Positions 1-6,663 are shown, counted from the first letter of the stretch. The stretch: DNA of 7,852 nt from CAZQYC01 sp043746555 (GCA_043746555.1 JAYTQU010000077.1:1-7852); one strand, 5' to 3'. The notes: generated by a model from the sequence alone, not told the origin. Made by a program: numbers and translations.

Positions 1-352
1 GGATGCCGGAAAAACCCACGTAGCTTTCGAGTTGGGTGTCGCGTAATAAAAATCCGGCATCGATGACCAGCAAGCTCGTCATTAAAATCATCAGCCACTG
101 GCCTAGCGTATAAGTCCGCTGAAAGAGCGCAGCCATTATCAGGCCACCAGCCAAGTTGAGCGCCATGTGTCGAAAGTTGGCGTGAACCAGGTGACCTGTC
201 GCCAAACGCCACCACTCGCCGCCCAAGATGGCCGAGCGTCGATACGCCAGCAGCGCGGTTACACGATCGCCGCCGGCCCATAAGAGAACCATTAGCGCCG
301 CTGCGAGTCCTAAAAGCCACAGTCCGAGACGTAGCTCTCGGGTCATCGCCAT
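1..352 (-). CDS. rrtA: Rhombosortase (rhomboid-family intramembrane serine protease), 3' end cut off by window edge
   Basis: An open frame runs leftward from ATG at 352 (a second in-frame ATG is at 346) to the window edge, giving 117 residues without a stop. It shows a first hydrophobic segment (about residues 9-25). The luminal-loop motif GEWWRLATGHLVHANFRHMALNLAGG follows at 45-70, with the HxxxN pattern at H62/N66. Further hydrophobic segments come next, then YVGFSGI at 111-117. GFSG matches the rhomboid GxSG active-site motif, so S115 is the predicted nucleophile; the catalytic His lies beyond the edge. The GEWWR-xxTxHxxHxxxxHxxxN pattern is typical of the rhombosortase branch of the family. 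Rhombosortases act in the inner membrane on proteins with a C-terminal GlyGly-CTERM signal, which are characteristically T2SS cargo. The divergent placement beside gspG fits that role. The 3' half is unseen, so a generic rhomboid protease is the main alternative. Confidence 0.85.
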   Translation of the reverse strand, partial: MAMTRELRLGLWLLGLAAALMVLLWAGGDRVTALLAYRRSAILGGEWWRLATGHLVHANFRHMALNLAGGLIMAALFQRTYTLGQWLMILMTSLLVIDAGFLLRDTQLESYVGFSGI

Positions 353-369
353 ACCGCGCAAACCGACTT

Positions 370-378
370 TGTTATGAT
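370..378 (+). promoter_or_regulatory. Candidate extended -10 promoter of the gspG-N operon
   Basis: TGTTATGAT at 370-378 matches the extended -10 pattern TGn-TATAAT with one change in the hexamer. It lies 60 bases before the chosen gspG start, in the only intergenic space upstream of the operon. No good -35 hexamer sits 17 bases upstream, which is usual for extended -10 promoters. It also lies only 18 bases from the start of the divergent rhombosortase gene, so the two genes may share a control region. No operator is evident. This is a pattern match only. Confidence 0.4.
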
Positions 379-427
379 CGCCCATCGCAGGTTTCGCCCG
401 TTGCAGTCGTTACGCGTTGCAGTCACT

Positions 428-432
428 AGGAG
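428..432 (+). promoter_or_regulatory. Ribosome binding site deciding the gspG start
   Basis: AGGAG lies five bases before ATG at 438. This favours 438 over the upstream in-frame TTG at 417 and over the internal ATG at 498, which has no Shine-Dalgarno sequence and would leave a leader of only three residues. Confidence 0.7.
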
Positions 433-437
433 TGTTC

Positions 438-926
438 ATGTTACCTCGCCAGCCAGTACACCAAGCGCAGCGCAAATCGCACAAAGTCACGCGCGCGATG
501 CGCGGTTTCACCTTGATCGAGATTATGGTGGTCGTGGTCATTATCGGCATTCTGGCGGCGCTCGTCGCGCCCGCAGTAATGAACCGGATCGACGATGCAT
601 CCATTGCCGCAGCCAAGCAAGATATTCGCTCCTACGAAACGGCGCTCAACTTGTTTCGCTTGGATAATTTCAAATACCCGACGAGCGAGCAAGGCTTGCG
701 AGCGTTGGTCGAGCGCCCTGTCGATTCCAGTATTCGCAGTTGGAAACAAGGCGGCTACATCGACGGTTTGAAGAAGGATCCATGGGGATATGACTATCAC
801 TACGTTTATCCCGGTTCGCACGGTAAAGAATACGATTTGTACAGTTTGGGTCGTGACAATCAAGAAGGCGGCGAAGGCGTCGATGGCGACTTCGGCAATT
901 GGGAGTCGGAGCCCGCGCAGAAATAG
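438..926 (+). CDS. gspG: T2SS major pseudopilin GspG
   Basis: The product (162 aa) is the main subunit of the T2SS pseudopilus, which assembles in the inner membrane and pushes cargo through the secretin. The prepilin signal MRG|FTLIEIMVVVVIIGILAAL gives predicted GspO/PilD cleavage after G23, with F24 as the N-methylated residue, E28 as Glu+5 and a hydrophobic helix to about residue 46. The conserved body motif is Y80-PTSEQGLRAL, followed by KKDPWGYDYHYVYPG. The C-terminal block EYDLYSLGRDNQEGGEGVDGDFGNW (131-155) is the calcium-binding loop diagnostic of GspG rather than type IV pilins. Mature length is normal (139 aa). The leader of 23 residues is longer than the usual 6-15 but is strongly basic, as expected. 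It is the first gene of the operon and is followed after 10 bases by gspH. Confidence 0.97.
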   Translation: MLPRQPVHQAQRKSHKVTRAMRGFTLIEIMVVVVIIGILAALVAPAVMNRIDDASIAAAKQDIRSYETALNLFRLDNFKYPTSEQGLRALVERPVDSSIRSWKQGGYIDGLKKDPWGYDYHYVYPGSHGKEYDLYSLGRDNQEGGEGVDGDFGNWESEPAQK

Positions 927-936
927 GCACTGTCGC

Positions 937-1620
937 ATGCGCAGTCGGCAGTGTTCCGCGTCCGGATTGCTTCGCAGCGGATTCACGCTTATCGAAATGC
1001 TGGTCGTGGTCGTCATCATCGGCATCTTGGTGTCGGTGGTCGGCATCGCTGTCGGCGTCTTAGGTCGGGATACCGAAGTCCAGGATCAAACCAAAAAGCT
1101 TTGGGCAGTACTCTCTCAAGTAAAAGAAGAATCCGAGCTGCAAGGACGCAATGTCGGCATGCTGGTGGATCAAACCGGTTACGAATTCGTGCTATTCGAT
1201 GCACGCAGTTGGTCGTGGAAACAGATTGCCGATGACGATTTACTGAGTCCGCGCCAATTGCCGCCGGGCTTGTCGATGACGCTAACGCTAGAAGGTCGCG
1301 ACGTCGTGCTGAAACCGCACAACGAGCGCAAGCCGAATGAGGAATCAGACAGCGATAGCAAATCAAACAACAAGGCCGTGAGCGACACGTCCAATCCACT
1401 GGACAGCACAGACGGCAATGCCGCAAGCGATACGGCGGCGCTCGATTTTAAGAAAACCCTTCAAGACGCCGACATGGCACCGCAGATCATGGTGCTCGCC
1501 AGCGGCGATGTAAATTCGTTTGATTTGCGAATCGAACGCGAAGATGTCGATCATCGCTGGCACGTATTCTCCAAACCCGACAACACCATCGACTACGGAG
1601 AGATCGATGCGGCACCTTAA
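937..1620 (+). CDS. gspH: T2SS minor pseudopilin GspH with long Ser/Asp-rich insertion
   Basis: This minor pseudopilin (227 aa) is thought to connect the tip complex to the GspG shaft. The start at 937 is chosen because it gives a basic 15-residue leader (MRSRQCSASGLLRSG) before FTLIEMLVVVVIIGIL, with E20 as Glu+5. Codons further upstream would lie inside gspG. Family features are the helix after the anchor (KLWAVLSQVKEESELQGRNVGMLVDQTGYEFVLFD, about 54-88) and the C-terminal strand block APQIMVLASGDVNSFDLRIE (181-200). Between these, about residues 128-175 form a polar, Ser/Asp/Asn-rich, probably disordered stretch. It accounts for the length, since typical family members are near 160-190 aa. 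The gene end overlaps gspI by 14 bases. Assignment rests on position in the operon plus the pseudopilin anchor; the body fits GspH. Confidence 0.9.
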   Translation: MRSRQCSASGLLRSGFTLIEMLVVVVIIGILVSVVGIAVGVLGRDTEVQDQTKKLWAVLSQVKEESELQGRNVGMLVDQTGYEFVLFDARSWSWKQIADDDLLSPRQLPPGLSMTLTLEGRDVVLKPHNERKPNEESDSDSKSNNKAVSDTSNPLDSTDGNAASDTAALDFKKTLQDADMAPQIMVLASGDVNSFDLRIEREDVDHRWHVFSKPDNTIDYGEIDAAP

Positions 1621-2080
1621 GCTATACAGATTCACACTGGGATTCACTTTAATCGAAGTGCTCGCTGCTTTGGTGATCGTTTCCATTGGCATGCTCGCCG
1701 TTATTCAGGCCGTAAACCAAGCCGTCAGCAACGGCGCATATCTGCGCGATAAAACTGTGGCGCAGTGGGTCGCGATGAATCAGTTGACGTTAATGCGGCT
1801 GGCGCAGACCCCGCCGGCGAAAGGAACCAGCAGCGGTGAAACAGAAATGGCCGGACAGCGTTGGAAATGGACGGCTGAAGTCGCAGAGACCCCTATTGAG
1901 AGCATGAAGCGTATCGATATCGCTGTTCGCGCCGCGGACGCCGACGAGAAATCGCAACTCGTCAGCATCACCGGTTTTTTCGGAGAGAAGATCGCGAAGC
2001 CCGGAACGTTGATTGCGCAGTACACGCCCGCGACCTTGCCGCCAAACGCGAACGCCATTCAACAGCAGCCGAAGCCATGA
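1607..2080 (+). CDS. gspI: T2SS minor pseudopilin GspI
   Basis: This minor pseudopilin (157 aa) belongs to the pseudopilus tip, where GspI, GspJ and GspK form a complex that primes assembly. The start at 1607 has GGAG at 1597-1600, six bases upstream, and overlaps the gspH end. The leader MRHLKLYRFTLG precedes FTLIEVLAALVIVSIGMLAVIQ, so cleavage is expected after G12, with E17 as Glu+5. VAQWVAMNQLTLMRL at 51-65 is the conserved GspI helix motif that follows the anchor. Another conserved feature is the WKWTAEVAETP segment with the later IDIAVR strand. The C-terminal roughly 15 residues are a Pro/Asn/Gln-rich tail. Its stop overlaps the gspJ start (ATGA at 2077-2080), which indicates translational coupling. 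Confidence 0.95.
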   Translation: MRHLKLYRFTLGFTLIEVLAALVIVSIGMLAVIQAVNQAVSNGAYLRDKTVAQWVAMNQLTLMRLAQTPPAKGTSSGETEMAGQRWKWTAEVAETPIESMKRIDIAVRAADADEKSQLVSITGFFGEKIAKPGTLIAQYTPATLPPNANAIQQQPKP

Positions 2081-2700
2081 ATTCTCCTGCGAAATATTCG
2101 GGCTTCACCTTGGTCGAGATTTTAGTGGCCGTCGCCATCTTTACGGTGGTGGGAATCTTGGCGATGGGCGGATACAACCAGCTCCAGCATCAAAGCGAGA
2201 TCGCCAACGATCGCATGGAGCGCATGCGCGCCGTGCAACTTACGGTGCTAAAACTCGCTCAGGATTTTGAACAGTTAGAGCCGCGTCCGGTACGCGAGCC
2301 GTTAGGCTCCGGCGAACAACCGGCATTGCGCGTCGACACACGCACCGGCGCATTGGTGCAATTAACGCGTGCGGGCTGGGCAAATCCGGCGGGCATCGGC
2401 CGCTCGACGTTACAACGCGTCGAGTATCGATTGGAGAACGATGTCCTGTTTCGCGACCAACATCTTGCTCTCGATTCGGTTCTCAACGACGATCCAATTC
2501 GTATTCGACTGCTGGACAAAGTGCGATCGCTAAAATTTGAATTCTTGGACGTGCAACAACAATGGTCGAGCGAATGGCCGCGCTCGGGTATGCCCGAGTC
2601 ACTGCGCGGTCGTCCGCTGGCGGTGAAGTTCGAGTTGGAATTGGAGGACTGGGGCAAGATCACGCGCGTGATCGAGGTGAGTAATGTCACCGTCAACTAA
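2077..2700 (+). CDS. gspJ: T2SS minor pseudopilin GspJ
   Basis: This minor pseudopilin (207 aa) of the GspI-J-K tip complex has a short leader MNSPAKYSG, followed by FTLVEILVAVAIFTVVGILAMGGY, so cleavage is predicted after G9 and E14 is Glu+5. The body carries the strongly conserved GspJ signature LAQDFEQLEPRPVREPLG, then PALRV and LVQLTRAGWANPAG. The segment LQRVEYRLENDVLFRDQHLALDSV follows, matching the VxYxLxxxxLxRxxxxxLD pattern. The KVRSLKFEFLD strand and PLAVKFELELEDWGKITRVIEV at the C terminus complete the fold. Length is normal. The start codon lies inside the gspI stop (ATGA). The last 17 bases overlap gspK, and the gspK ribosome binding site is within the gspJ coding sequence. Confidence 0.96.
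   Translation: MNSPAKYSGFTLVEILVAVAIFTVVGILAMGGYNQLQHQSEIANDRMERMRAVQLTVLKLAQDFEQLEPRPVREPLGSGEQPALRVDTRTGALVQLTRAGWANPAGIGRSTLQRVEYRLENDVLFRDQHLALDSVLNDDPIRIRLLDKVRSLKFEFLDVQQQWSSEWPRSGMPESLRGRPLAVKFELELEDWGKITRVIEVSNVTVN
2674..2680 (+). promoter_or_regulatory. Strong ribosome binding site of gspK inside gspJ
   Basis: GAGGTGA at 2674-2680 is fully complementary to the 3' end of 16S rRNA (TCACCTC core). It lies three bases before ATG 2684, or about six bases when counted from GAGG, and fixes the gspK start within the 3' end of gspJ. Confidence 0.65.
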
Positions 2701-3658
2701 ACCGGCGATTCGAAAGCAGCGCGGCGTGGCGTTGATCACGGCGATTTTGATGGTCGCGCTCGCAACGATTCTCGCGGTTGACATCGCATATCGCGGTTAC
2801 TTGGATCAACGTCGCACGATGACTACGCTTGCGCTCGATCAAAGTTATCAACTCGCACTTGGCGCCGAAGCTTGGGCAGCGGATACGTTGGCGCAAGATT
2901 ACAAAGACAATCCCAAAGTAACCTCCTTCGCGCAGAAATGGGCGACGCCGATTCCGCCGATTCCGGTCGATGGCGGTGAGATACAAGGTCAGCTTGAAGA
3001 CATGGGCGGACGATTCAATCTGAACAACTTGGCCGAGACCGATCCGAAAAAACGCGATGCCTACATCAAGCAATTCAAGAATCTTTTGGCGATCCTGCAA
3101 CTAGAACCGGAGTGGGCCGACAAGTTGGTGGATTGGATCGATAGCGATTCGAATCCCACCTATCCCGACGGCGGCGAAGACGACGCCTATAGCTCGTTGC
3201 AACCGCCTTACCTTACGGCCAACGTGACAATCACGCGCGTGAGCGAATTGCTTGCGCTCAAAGGTTTTGGCCTAGAGCGCTTTCGCAGGCTTGAGCCGTT
3301 CGTTTCGGCACTGCCGCCGGGAACGCCCATCAACTTATGCACGGCGCCCGGCGCGGTGCTCGACTCGTTCGGTAGCGCGTTGCGTCAGTTCAGTCTCGAC
3401 GCGAAGTTTTTAGCGCGGCAACGAACCAGCGCCTGTTTTCCCGAACCGAAGGATTTGCAAACGGCGCTCAGCGCCAGCTCCGAAGAGGAAAGCAAGCGCG
3501 TCGCCGATCCCAAGATCGCCTCGACCACCAGTAACAATTTCCGCGCCACCATCGTAGTGACGCTTGGAAGTTTCGAGTTCACCCTGTACAGTCATTTGTT
3601 GCGCAGTCCGACCGGTGACAGTACGGCGGCCGTGTTCCGCAGTTTTGGCACCGACTAA
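2684..3658 (+). CDS. gspK: T2SS minor pseudopilin GspK
   Basis: This is the largest minor pseudopilin (324 aa), which caps the pseudopilus tip. The prepilin site is KQRG|VALITAILMVALATILAVDIAYR, with cleavage after G14. Position +5 is Thr instead of Glu, which is the known hallmark of GspK and fits a tip subunit. QLEDMGGRFNLNNL (103-116) and DWIDSDSNPTYPDGGEDDAY (150-169) are conserved GspK signatures; the second belongs to the acidic metal-binding region. PPYLTANVTITRVSELLALKGF follows, then TPINLCTAPGAVLDSF, where relatives usually have an Asn-containing NxNTA-type motif. Two cysteines, C219 and C251, are the only ones in the protein and could form a periplasmic disulfide; this is inferred. 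Length is normal. The gene ends 30 bases before gspL. Confidence 0.96.
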   Translation: MSPSTKPAIRKQRGVALITAILMVALATILAVDIAYRGYLDQRRTMTTLALDQSYQLALGAEAWAADTLAQDYKDNPKVTSFAQKWATPIPPIPVDGGEIQGQLEDMGGRFNLNNLAETDPKKRDAYIKQFKNLLAILQLEPEWADKLVDWIDSDSNPTYPDGGEDDAYSSLQPPYLTANVTITRVSELLALKGFGLERFRRLEPFVSALPPGTPINLCTAPGAVLDSFGSALRQFSLDAKFLARQRTSACFPEPKDLQTALSASSEEESKRVADPKIASTTSNNFRATIVVTLGSFEFTLYSHLLRSPTGDSTAAVFRSFGTD

Positions 3659-3688
3659 ACGCTGGTAGACAAAAGAAAGCTAACAATC

Positions 3689-4957
3689 ATGTCCGACGTG
3701 CTTGTCATTCGACTAGGGAATAACTTCGGCGGCACAACACAGACACATGTTGATGCCGATGAAGTTCAATATCTGTTGGTCGATCCCGCCGGTGGACGAT
3801 TGGGTGCGGTGTTGACCGGCCCCTTATCGCAAGCTGCGGTGCTGGCCGTGACTCGTCGCGTGATCGTGCTGGCCCCCGCTACCGAGGTCGTTTGCGCCGA
3901 ACCGGAGCTGCCGGCGAAAAATGCCACGCGATTAGCGCAACTCGCACCGTTCGCGCTTGAAGAACAACTCGCCACCGACATCGACGCGATGCATTTTGCA
4001 GTCGGCAAACGCGGACCGAACGGACAGACGCCGGTCGGCGCCGTACGCCGCGAACAGTTCGAGTCGTGGCTCGCAATGCTCAGCGCGACAGGCATTGAGC
4101 CCGATGTGGTTTGTGCGGAATCGTCCGTCATTCCGGTTACCAATGGCGGAGCAACACTGATTGTCGATCGCGGCTTGTTGTACGTTCGGCATGCGCACGC
4201 GCCGGGATTGGTTCTTGACGTGCAGCCGCTTCGCGAAGCCTTTCATCTCGCATTGGTCGGTGAAGCTGGCGCGCACGTGCTCGGCGATTTGCAACTGTAT
4301 GCAACGCAGCCCGACTACGAACAATTCCAATCCGAATTCGACGCGTTACGCAACACATTCCCCGGATTGCAAATCAAACTTCTTCCCGAGGGACCGCTGC
4401 CCTTGTTTGCGCCGCAAGCAATGAACGACTCGACGTTGAATTTTCTGTGCGGCAAATATCAACGCAAATCCTCGTTCGCAACATCGTTTGCGCCGTGGCG
4501 CTATGCCGCCGTCTTGCTCGGCATCGCGGCATTGCTCCATTTCGGCTACGGTGGGATCAACTTGTGGCGTTCGACGCGCGCCGAGCGCGATGTGGATCAA
4601 GAGATTCGCCAACTCACCCAGCAAACACTAGCCGGCGTGACGCTCAACGACACGCGCGACGCGCGCAAACAATTCGAATCGCGCCTCGCAATGGCCAAGC
4701 AAGGCGGCGTACACCGCGGACTGTTGTCCAGCTTGGCGACACTGGGCGATGCGCTTTCGCAGGCGCCGCAATCGCGTATCGAAGCGTTGTCGTATCGCAC
4801 ACAAACGGTGGACTTACGAATTACCGCCCCGAACGTCGATGCGCTCGACAAAATTCAACAAGCCGCGAGTGCCGCCGGCTTGAACGCGCAGATTCAATCG
4901 GCGACGCCGCACGACAATAAGGTCGAAGGTCGTTTGCAGCTCAAGTCGGGAGCATGA
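3689..4957 (+). CDS. gspL: T2SS inner-membrane platform protein GspL
   Basis: GspL (422 aa) is a bitopic inner-membrane protein whose cytoplasmic domain recruits the ATPase GspE and whose periplasmic domain pairs with GspM and the pseudopilus. Residues 1-about 268 form the actin-like cytoplasmic domain. It includes the conserved LAPFALEEQLATDIDAMHFAVG block (85-106), IEPDVVCAESSVIP (136-149) and the LNFLCGKYQRKSSF block (250-263) just before the membrane. Residues 271-293 form the single membrane helix (RYAAVLLGIAALLHFGYGGINLW). Residues 294-422 are periplasmic, with a Gln/Arg-rich helix and a terminal ferredoxin-like domain (IEALSYRTQTVDLRITAPNVDALDKIQQAASAAGL). Only a weak purine-rich ribosome site precedes ATG 3689. 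The 30-base gap is the longest in the operon. The stop overlaps the gspM start (ATGA). Confidence 0.96.
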   Translation: MSDVLVIRLGNNFGGTTQTHVDADEVQYLLVDPAGGRLGAVLTGPLSQAAVLAVTRRVIVLAPATEVVCAEPELPAKNATRLAQLAPFALEEQLATDIDAMHFAVGKRGPNGQTPVGAVRREQFESWLAMLSATGIEPDVVCAESSVIPVTNGGATLIVDRGLLYVRHAHAPGLVLDVQPLREAFHLALVGEAGAHVLGDLQLYATQPDYEQFQSEFDALRNTFPGLQIKLLPEGPLPLFAPQAMNDSTLNFLCGKYQRKSSFATSFAPWRYAAVLLGIAALLHFGYGGINLWRSTRAERDVDQEIRQLTQQTLAGVTLNDTRDARKQFESRLAMAKQGGVHRGLLSSLATLGDALSQAPQSRIEALSYRTQTVDLRITAPNVDALDKIQQAASAAGLNAQIQSATPHDNKVEGRLQLKSGA

Positions 4958-5508
4958 GCGCGATGAGTGAGTTCACCACATCGGTCCAAGTCTGGTTCAA
5001 GTCGCTGGAACAACGCGAACGCGGATTGGTCGCGACGGCCGCTACGTTGTTGGCGATCGTGCTGGTGTATTTCGCGATGCTGGCGCCGTTCAACAAAGCC
5101 ATCGATTCGCGAGCCGCGCGCGTCGAACGCAAACAACAAGATCTTGCGTGGATGCGCGGTGTGTCGCCGATGCTGCGTTCTTTGGCAATGTCGCAACTCG
5201 GCGGTGGCGGCGAGTCGTTGGTGGTGCTCATCGATCGCACCTCGAGGCAAGCGGGATTGGCGAGCGCGCTCACGGCACAAACACCGAACGGCGAACATGG
5301 CATGCGCGTGCGATTGGAAGGCGCAAATTTCGATAGCGTGATCGTGTGGCTCTCAAGCCTGCAACAGCAATTCGGCGTGAGCGTGGAGTCGGCCAGTATC
5401 GATCGGACTGACAAATCCGGTCTGGTCAACGCGAGTTTGGTGTTGACGCGCGGCGGTCAGCAAAGCGCCGGCCCAATCCGCGCCCAAAGCCAGGCGAATC
5501 CAGGCTAA
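4954..5508 (+). CDS. gspM: T2SS inner-membrane platform protein GspM
   Basis: GspM (184 aa) is a small bitopic inner-membrane protein that stabilises GspL and takes part in the GspE-F-L-M assembly platform. The conserved LEQRERGLV motif (18-26) precedes one membrane helix (about 25-44, VATAATLLAIVLVYFAMLAPF). A basic periplasmic helix rich in Arg/Gln comes next. The C-terminal ferredoxin-like domain includes LVVLIDRTSRQAGLASAL and VRLEGANFDSVIVWLSSLQQQFGVSVESASIDR, which match the family. Two starts are possible. ATG 4954 overlaps the gspL stop, but the only Shine-Dalgarno match (GGGAG at 4948-4952) is one base from it. The same motif is ten bases from ATG 4963, which would give 181 residues, so 4963 may be the real start. 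Confidence 0.94.
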   Translation: MSAMSEFTTSVQVWFKSLEQRERGLVATAATLLAIVLVYFAMLAPFNKAIDSRAARVERKQQDLAWMRGVSPMLRSLAMSQLGGGGESLVVLIDRTSRQAGLASALTAQTPNGEHGMRVRLEGANFDSVIVWLSSLQQQFGVSVESASIDRTDKSGLVNASLVLTRGGQQSAGPIRAQSQANPG

Positions 5509-5513
5509 TCCGC

Positions 5514-6263
5514 ATGAAACTTTCTTGGCGACTCATCTCGTTCGGCTTTGCAGCCTATTTGGTTTTTCTCGTTGCCACCCTACCGGCCGGTACCGTCCTC
5601 GCGCGCATGCAATCGCAAGGAATTTCAGCCTCTGGCGTATCCGGATCGATCTGGAACGGCCGCGCAATGCTGCTGCGAGTCGGCAACACGGTGCTAGGCG
5701 AAACGAGTTGGCAAATGAAGTTCCTGCCTTTATTCACCGGCCGCGCCAGTGCCGACATTTCGATCAAACGCGACGCTGGCTCCGCACATGCCACGATCAG
5801 CAAAGGATTCGGCAAACGAATCAACATTACTCGACTACAAGGCGCGCTGCCGATTGCGGCGTTGGGCGGTTTAGGTCTGCCGGGCGGTTGGTCCGGTGAT
5901 GTGCGCTTGCAGATCGCGCAGCTTGAGTTGGAAAACAGTTGGCCCACTCAGTTGGTCGGCGACATCGAAGCGACTAACTTGGTGGGACCCGCCAATCAGC
6001 CAACCGCGCTTGGAAATTATCGCGTCGAGTTTCCCGACGCCACAAACACCGCAAATGGAATCACTGGAACACTCACGTCGAGCGGCGAAGGTCCGCTGGA
6101 TGTTAAAGGTACATTGCGGTTGTTAGCGAATCGTACCTACGTCATCGACGCGCAAGTCGCAACGCGGCCCAGTGCGCCGGAGTCGATTGCGAAAGCACTT
6201 CAGTACCTCGGCCCACCGGATGCGCGAGGCAGACGACCTCTGTCGATGTCGGGAAGTTTGTAA
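5514..6263 (+). CDS. gspN: T2SS accessory protein GspN
   Basis: GspN (249 aa) is an accessory component found in only some T2SSs, and its exact role is not settled. The product begins with a short basic N terminus and one membrane helix (about 5-25, WRLISFGFAAYLVFLVATLPAG); the rest is predicted periplasmic. Family signatures are ASGVSGSIWNGRA (39-51), the GETSWQMKFLPLFTGRASADI stretch and the C-terminal YLGPPDARGRRPLSMSGSL. Length is normal. It starts five bases after the gspM stop with only a weak ribosome binding site, so translation is probably coupled. It is the last gsp gene, and no clear hairpin plus T-tract terminator follows it. A GspO prepilin peptidase gene is not present in the window. 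Confidence 0.93.
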   Translation: MKLSWRLISFGFAAYLVFLVATLPAGTVLARMQSQGISASGVSGSIWNGRAMLLRVGNTVLGETSWQMKFLPLFTGRASADISIKRDAGSAHATISKGFGKRINITRLQGALPIAALGGLGLPGGWSGDVRLQIAQLELENSWPTQLVGDIEATNLVGPANQPTALGNYRVEFPDATNTANGITGTLTSSGEGPLDVKGTLRLLANRTYVIDAQVATRPSAPESIAKALQYLGPPDARGRRPLSMSGSL

Positions 6264-6417
6264 ACGATTCGGTGGTGCCCGGGCAGGAGTTGAAGGGGCG
6301 GGCTAACTCTTTGATGAGAAAAAAGTTTAGCACAAAGCGATTTCATCGCTACCCCGAAACCTACCCCGCCGCCGCTCTTTCGTTTATTTTAACAACGCTA
6401 CAGTGCACGCGCATGCT

Positions 6418-6437
6418 AGTCGATCTATAAATCGACT
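6418..6437. repeat. Inverted repeat AGTCGAT-N6-ATCGACT
   Basis: Two perfect 7-base arms (6418-6424 and 6431-6437) flank the A+T-rich spacer CTATAA. There is no T-tract on either side, so it is not a typical terminator. The form fits a protein-binding site, such as an operator or a recombinase core-type site; the role is unproven. Confidence 0.5.
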
Positions 6438-6487
6438 GCGCTATTTGACCTACGAAAGAACTTCAATTTAAGTATGTAGGGCAATTC

Positions 6488-6503
6488 TGCGCAAACTTGC
6501 GCA
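6488..6503. repeat. Inverted repeat TGCGCAA-AC-TTGCGCA
   Basis: This is a perfect 7-base dyad with a two-base spacer, 161 bases before the helix-turn-helix gene. The compact symmetric form is typical of a binding site for a dimeric regulator. No partner protein can be assigned from the window. Confidence 0.5.
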
Positions 6504-6579
6504 CCGCAGTTCATTGCACTTGGTAACAAGCGTAGCGCATCGCAACCGGGCGTTCTGCGTTCGTCTCATGATTGAAATT

Positions 6580-6593
6580 GTTTGCATGCGAAC
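6580..6593. repeat. Near-palindrome GTTTGCATGCGAAC
   Basis: A 14-base palindrome with one mismatched pair, centred on GCATGC, lies about 70 bases upstream of the ATG at 6664. It directly follows a -35-like TTGAAA at 6572-6577, although no convincing -10 follows at normal spacing. An operator for the downstream gene is plausible. Confidence 0.4.
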
Positions 6594-6622
6594 GTAACCC
6601 TCTCACTATTTAGTTAGACGCC

Positions 6623-6639
6623 ATCCGCATTGAGCGGAT
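6623..6639. repeat. Inverted repeat ATCCGC-ATTGA-GCGGAT before the ribosome binding site
   Basis: Perfect 6-base arms with a 5-base loop end 14 bases before the GGAGG of the next gene. It would sit in the mRNA leader or overlap the transcription start, so it could act as an operator or as an RNA hairpin affecting translation. This is a direct sequence observation; function is inferred. Confidence 0.45.
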
Positions 6640-6653
6640 TAACTTAAGCAGCC

Positions 6654-6658
6654 GGAGG
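6654..6658 (+). promoter_or_regulatory. Strong ribosome binding site of the excisionase-like gene
   Basis: GGAGG at 6654-6658 lies five bases before ATG 6664 and fixes that start. It is the best isolated ribosome binding site in the right-hand part of the window and supports this small gene being real. Confidence 0.75.
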
Positions 6659-6663
6659 CGTCT

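Larger units (their letters stand above)
6264..6663. other. 400-base noncoding junction rich in dyad symmetries
   Basis: No convincing gene is present on either strand here. The sequence is more A+T-rich than the gsp operon and separates it from accessory genes. It holds a 10-base palindrome TGCCCGGGCA (6276-6285) and a small hairpin AGCGAT-TTC-ATCGCT (6336-6350). It also holds a near-perfect 14-base palindrome (6460-6473) and the four stronger dyads listed separately. I find no rho-independent terminator with a T-tract and no tRNA. Likely roles are control of the downstream helix-turn-helix gene and, by inference, recombination or replication sites of an integrated element whose left edge would be in this stretch. 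Confidence 0.5.

Noticed and set aside
441..1046. 201-codon minus-strand frame opposite gspG and gspH
   Set aside because: It lies opposite well-supported pseudopilin genes, and its sequence shows only mirror-image patterns of their hydrophobic anchors.
4447..4920. 157-codon plus-strand frame inside gspL
   Set aside because: It is Arg-rich out-of-frame translation of gspL, whose own frame carries all family motifs.
6336..6350. Hairpin AGCGAT-TTC-ATCGCT as terminator of the gsp operon
   Set aside because: The stem is short and not followed by T residues on the + strand. The A-run before it would serve only a minus-strand transcript, and no such gene is present.
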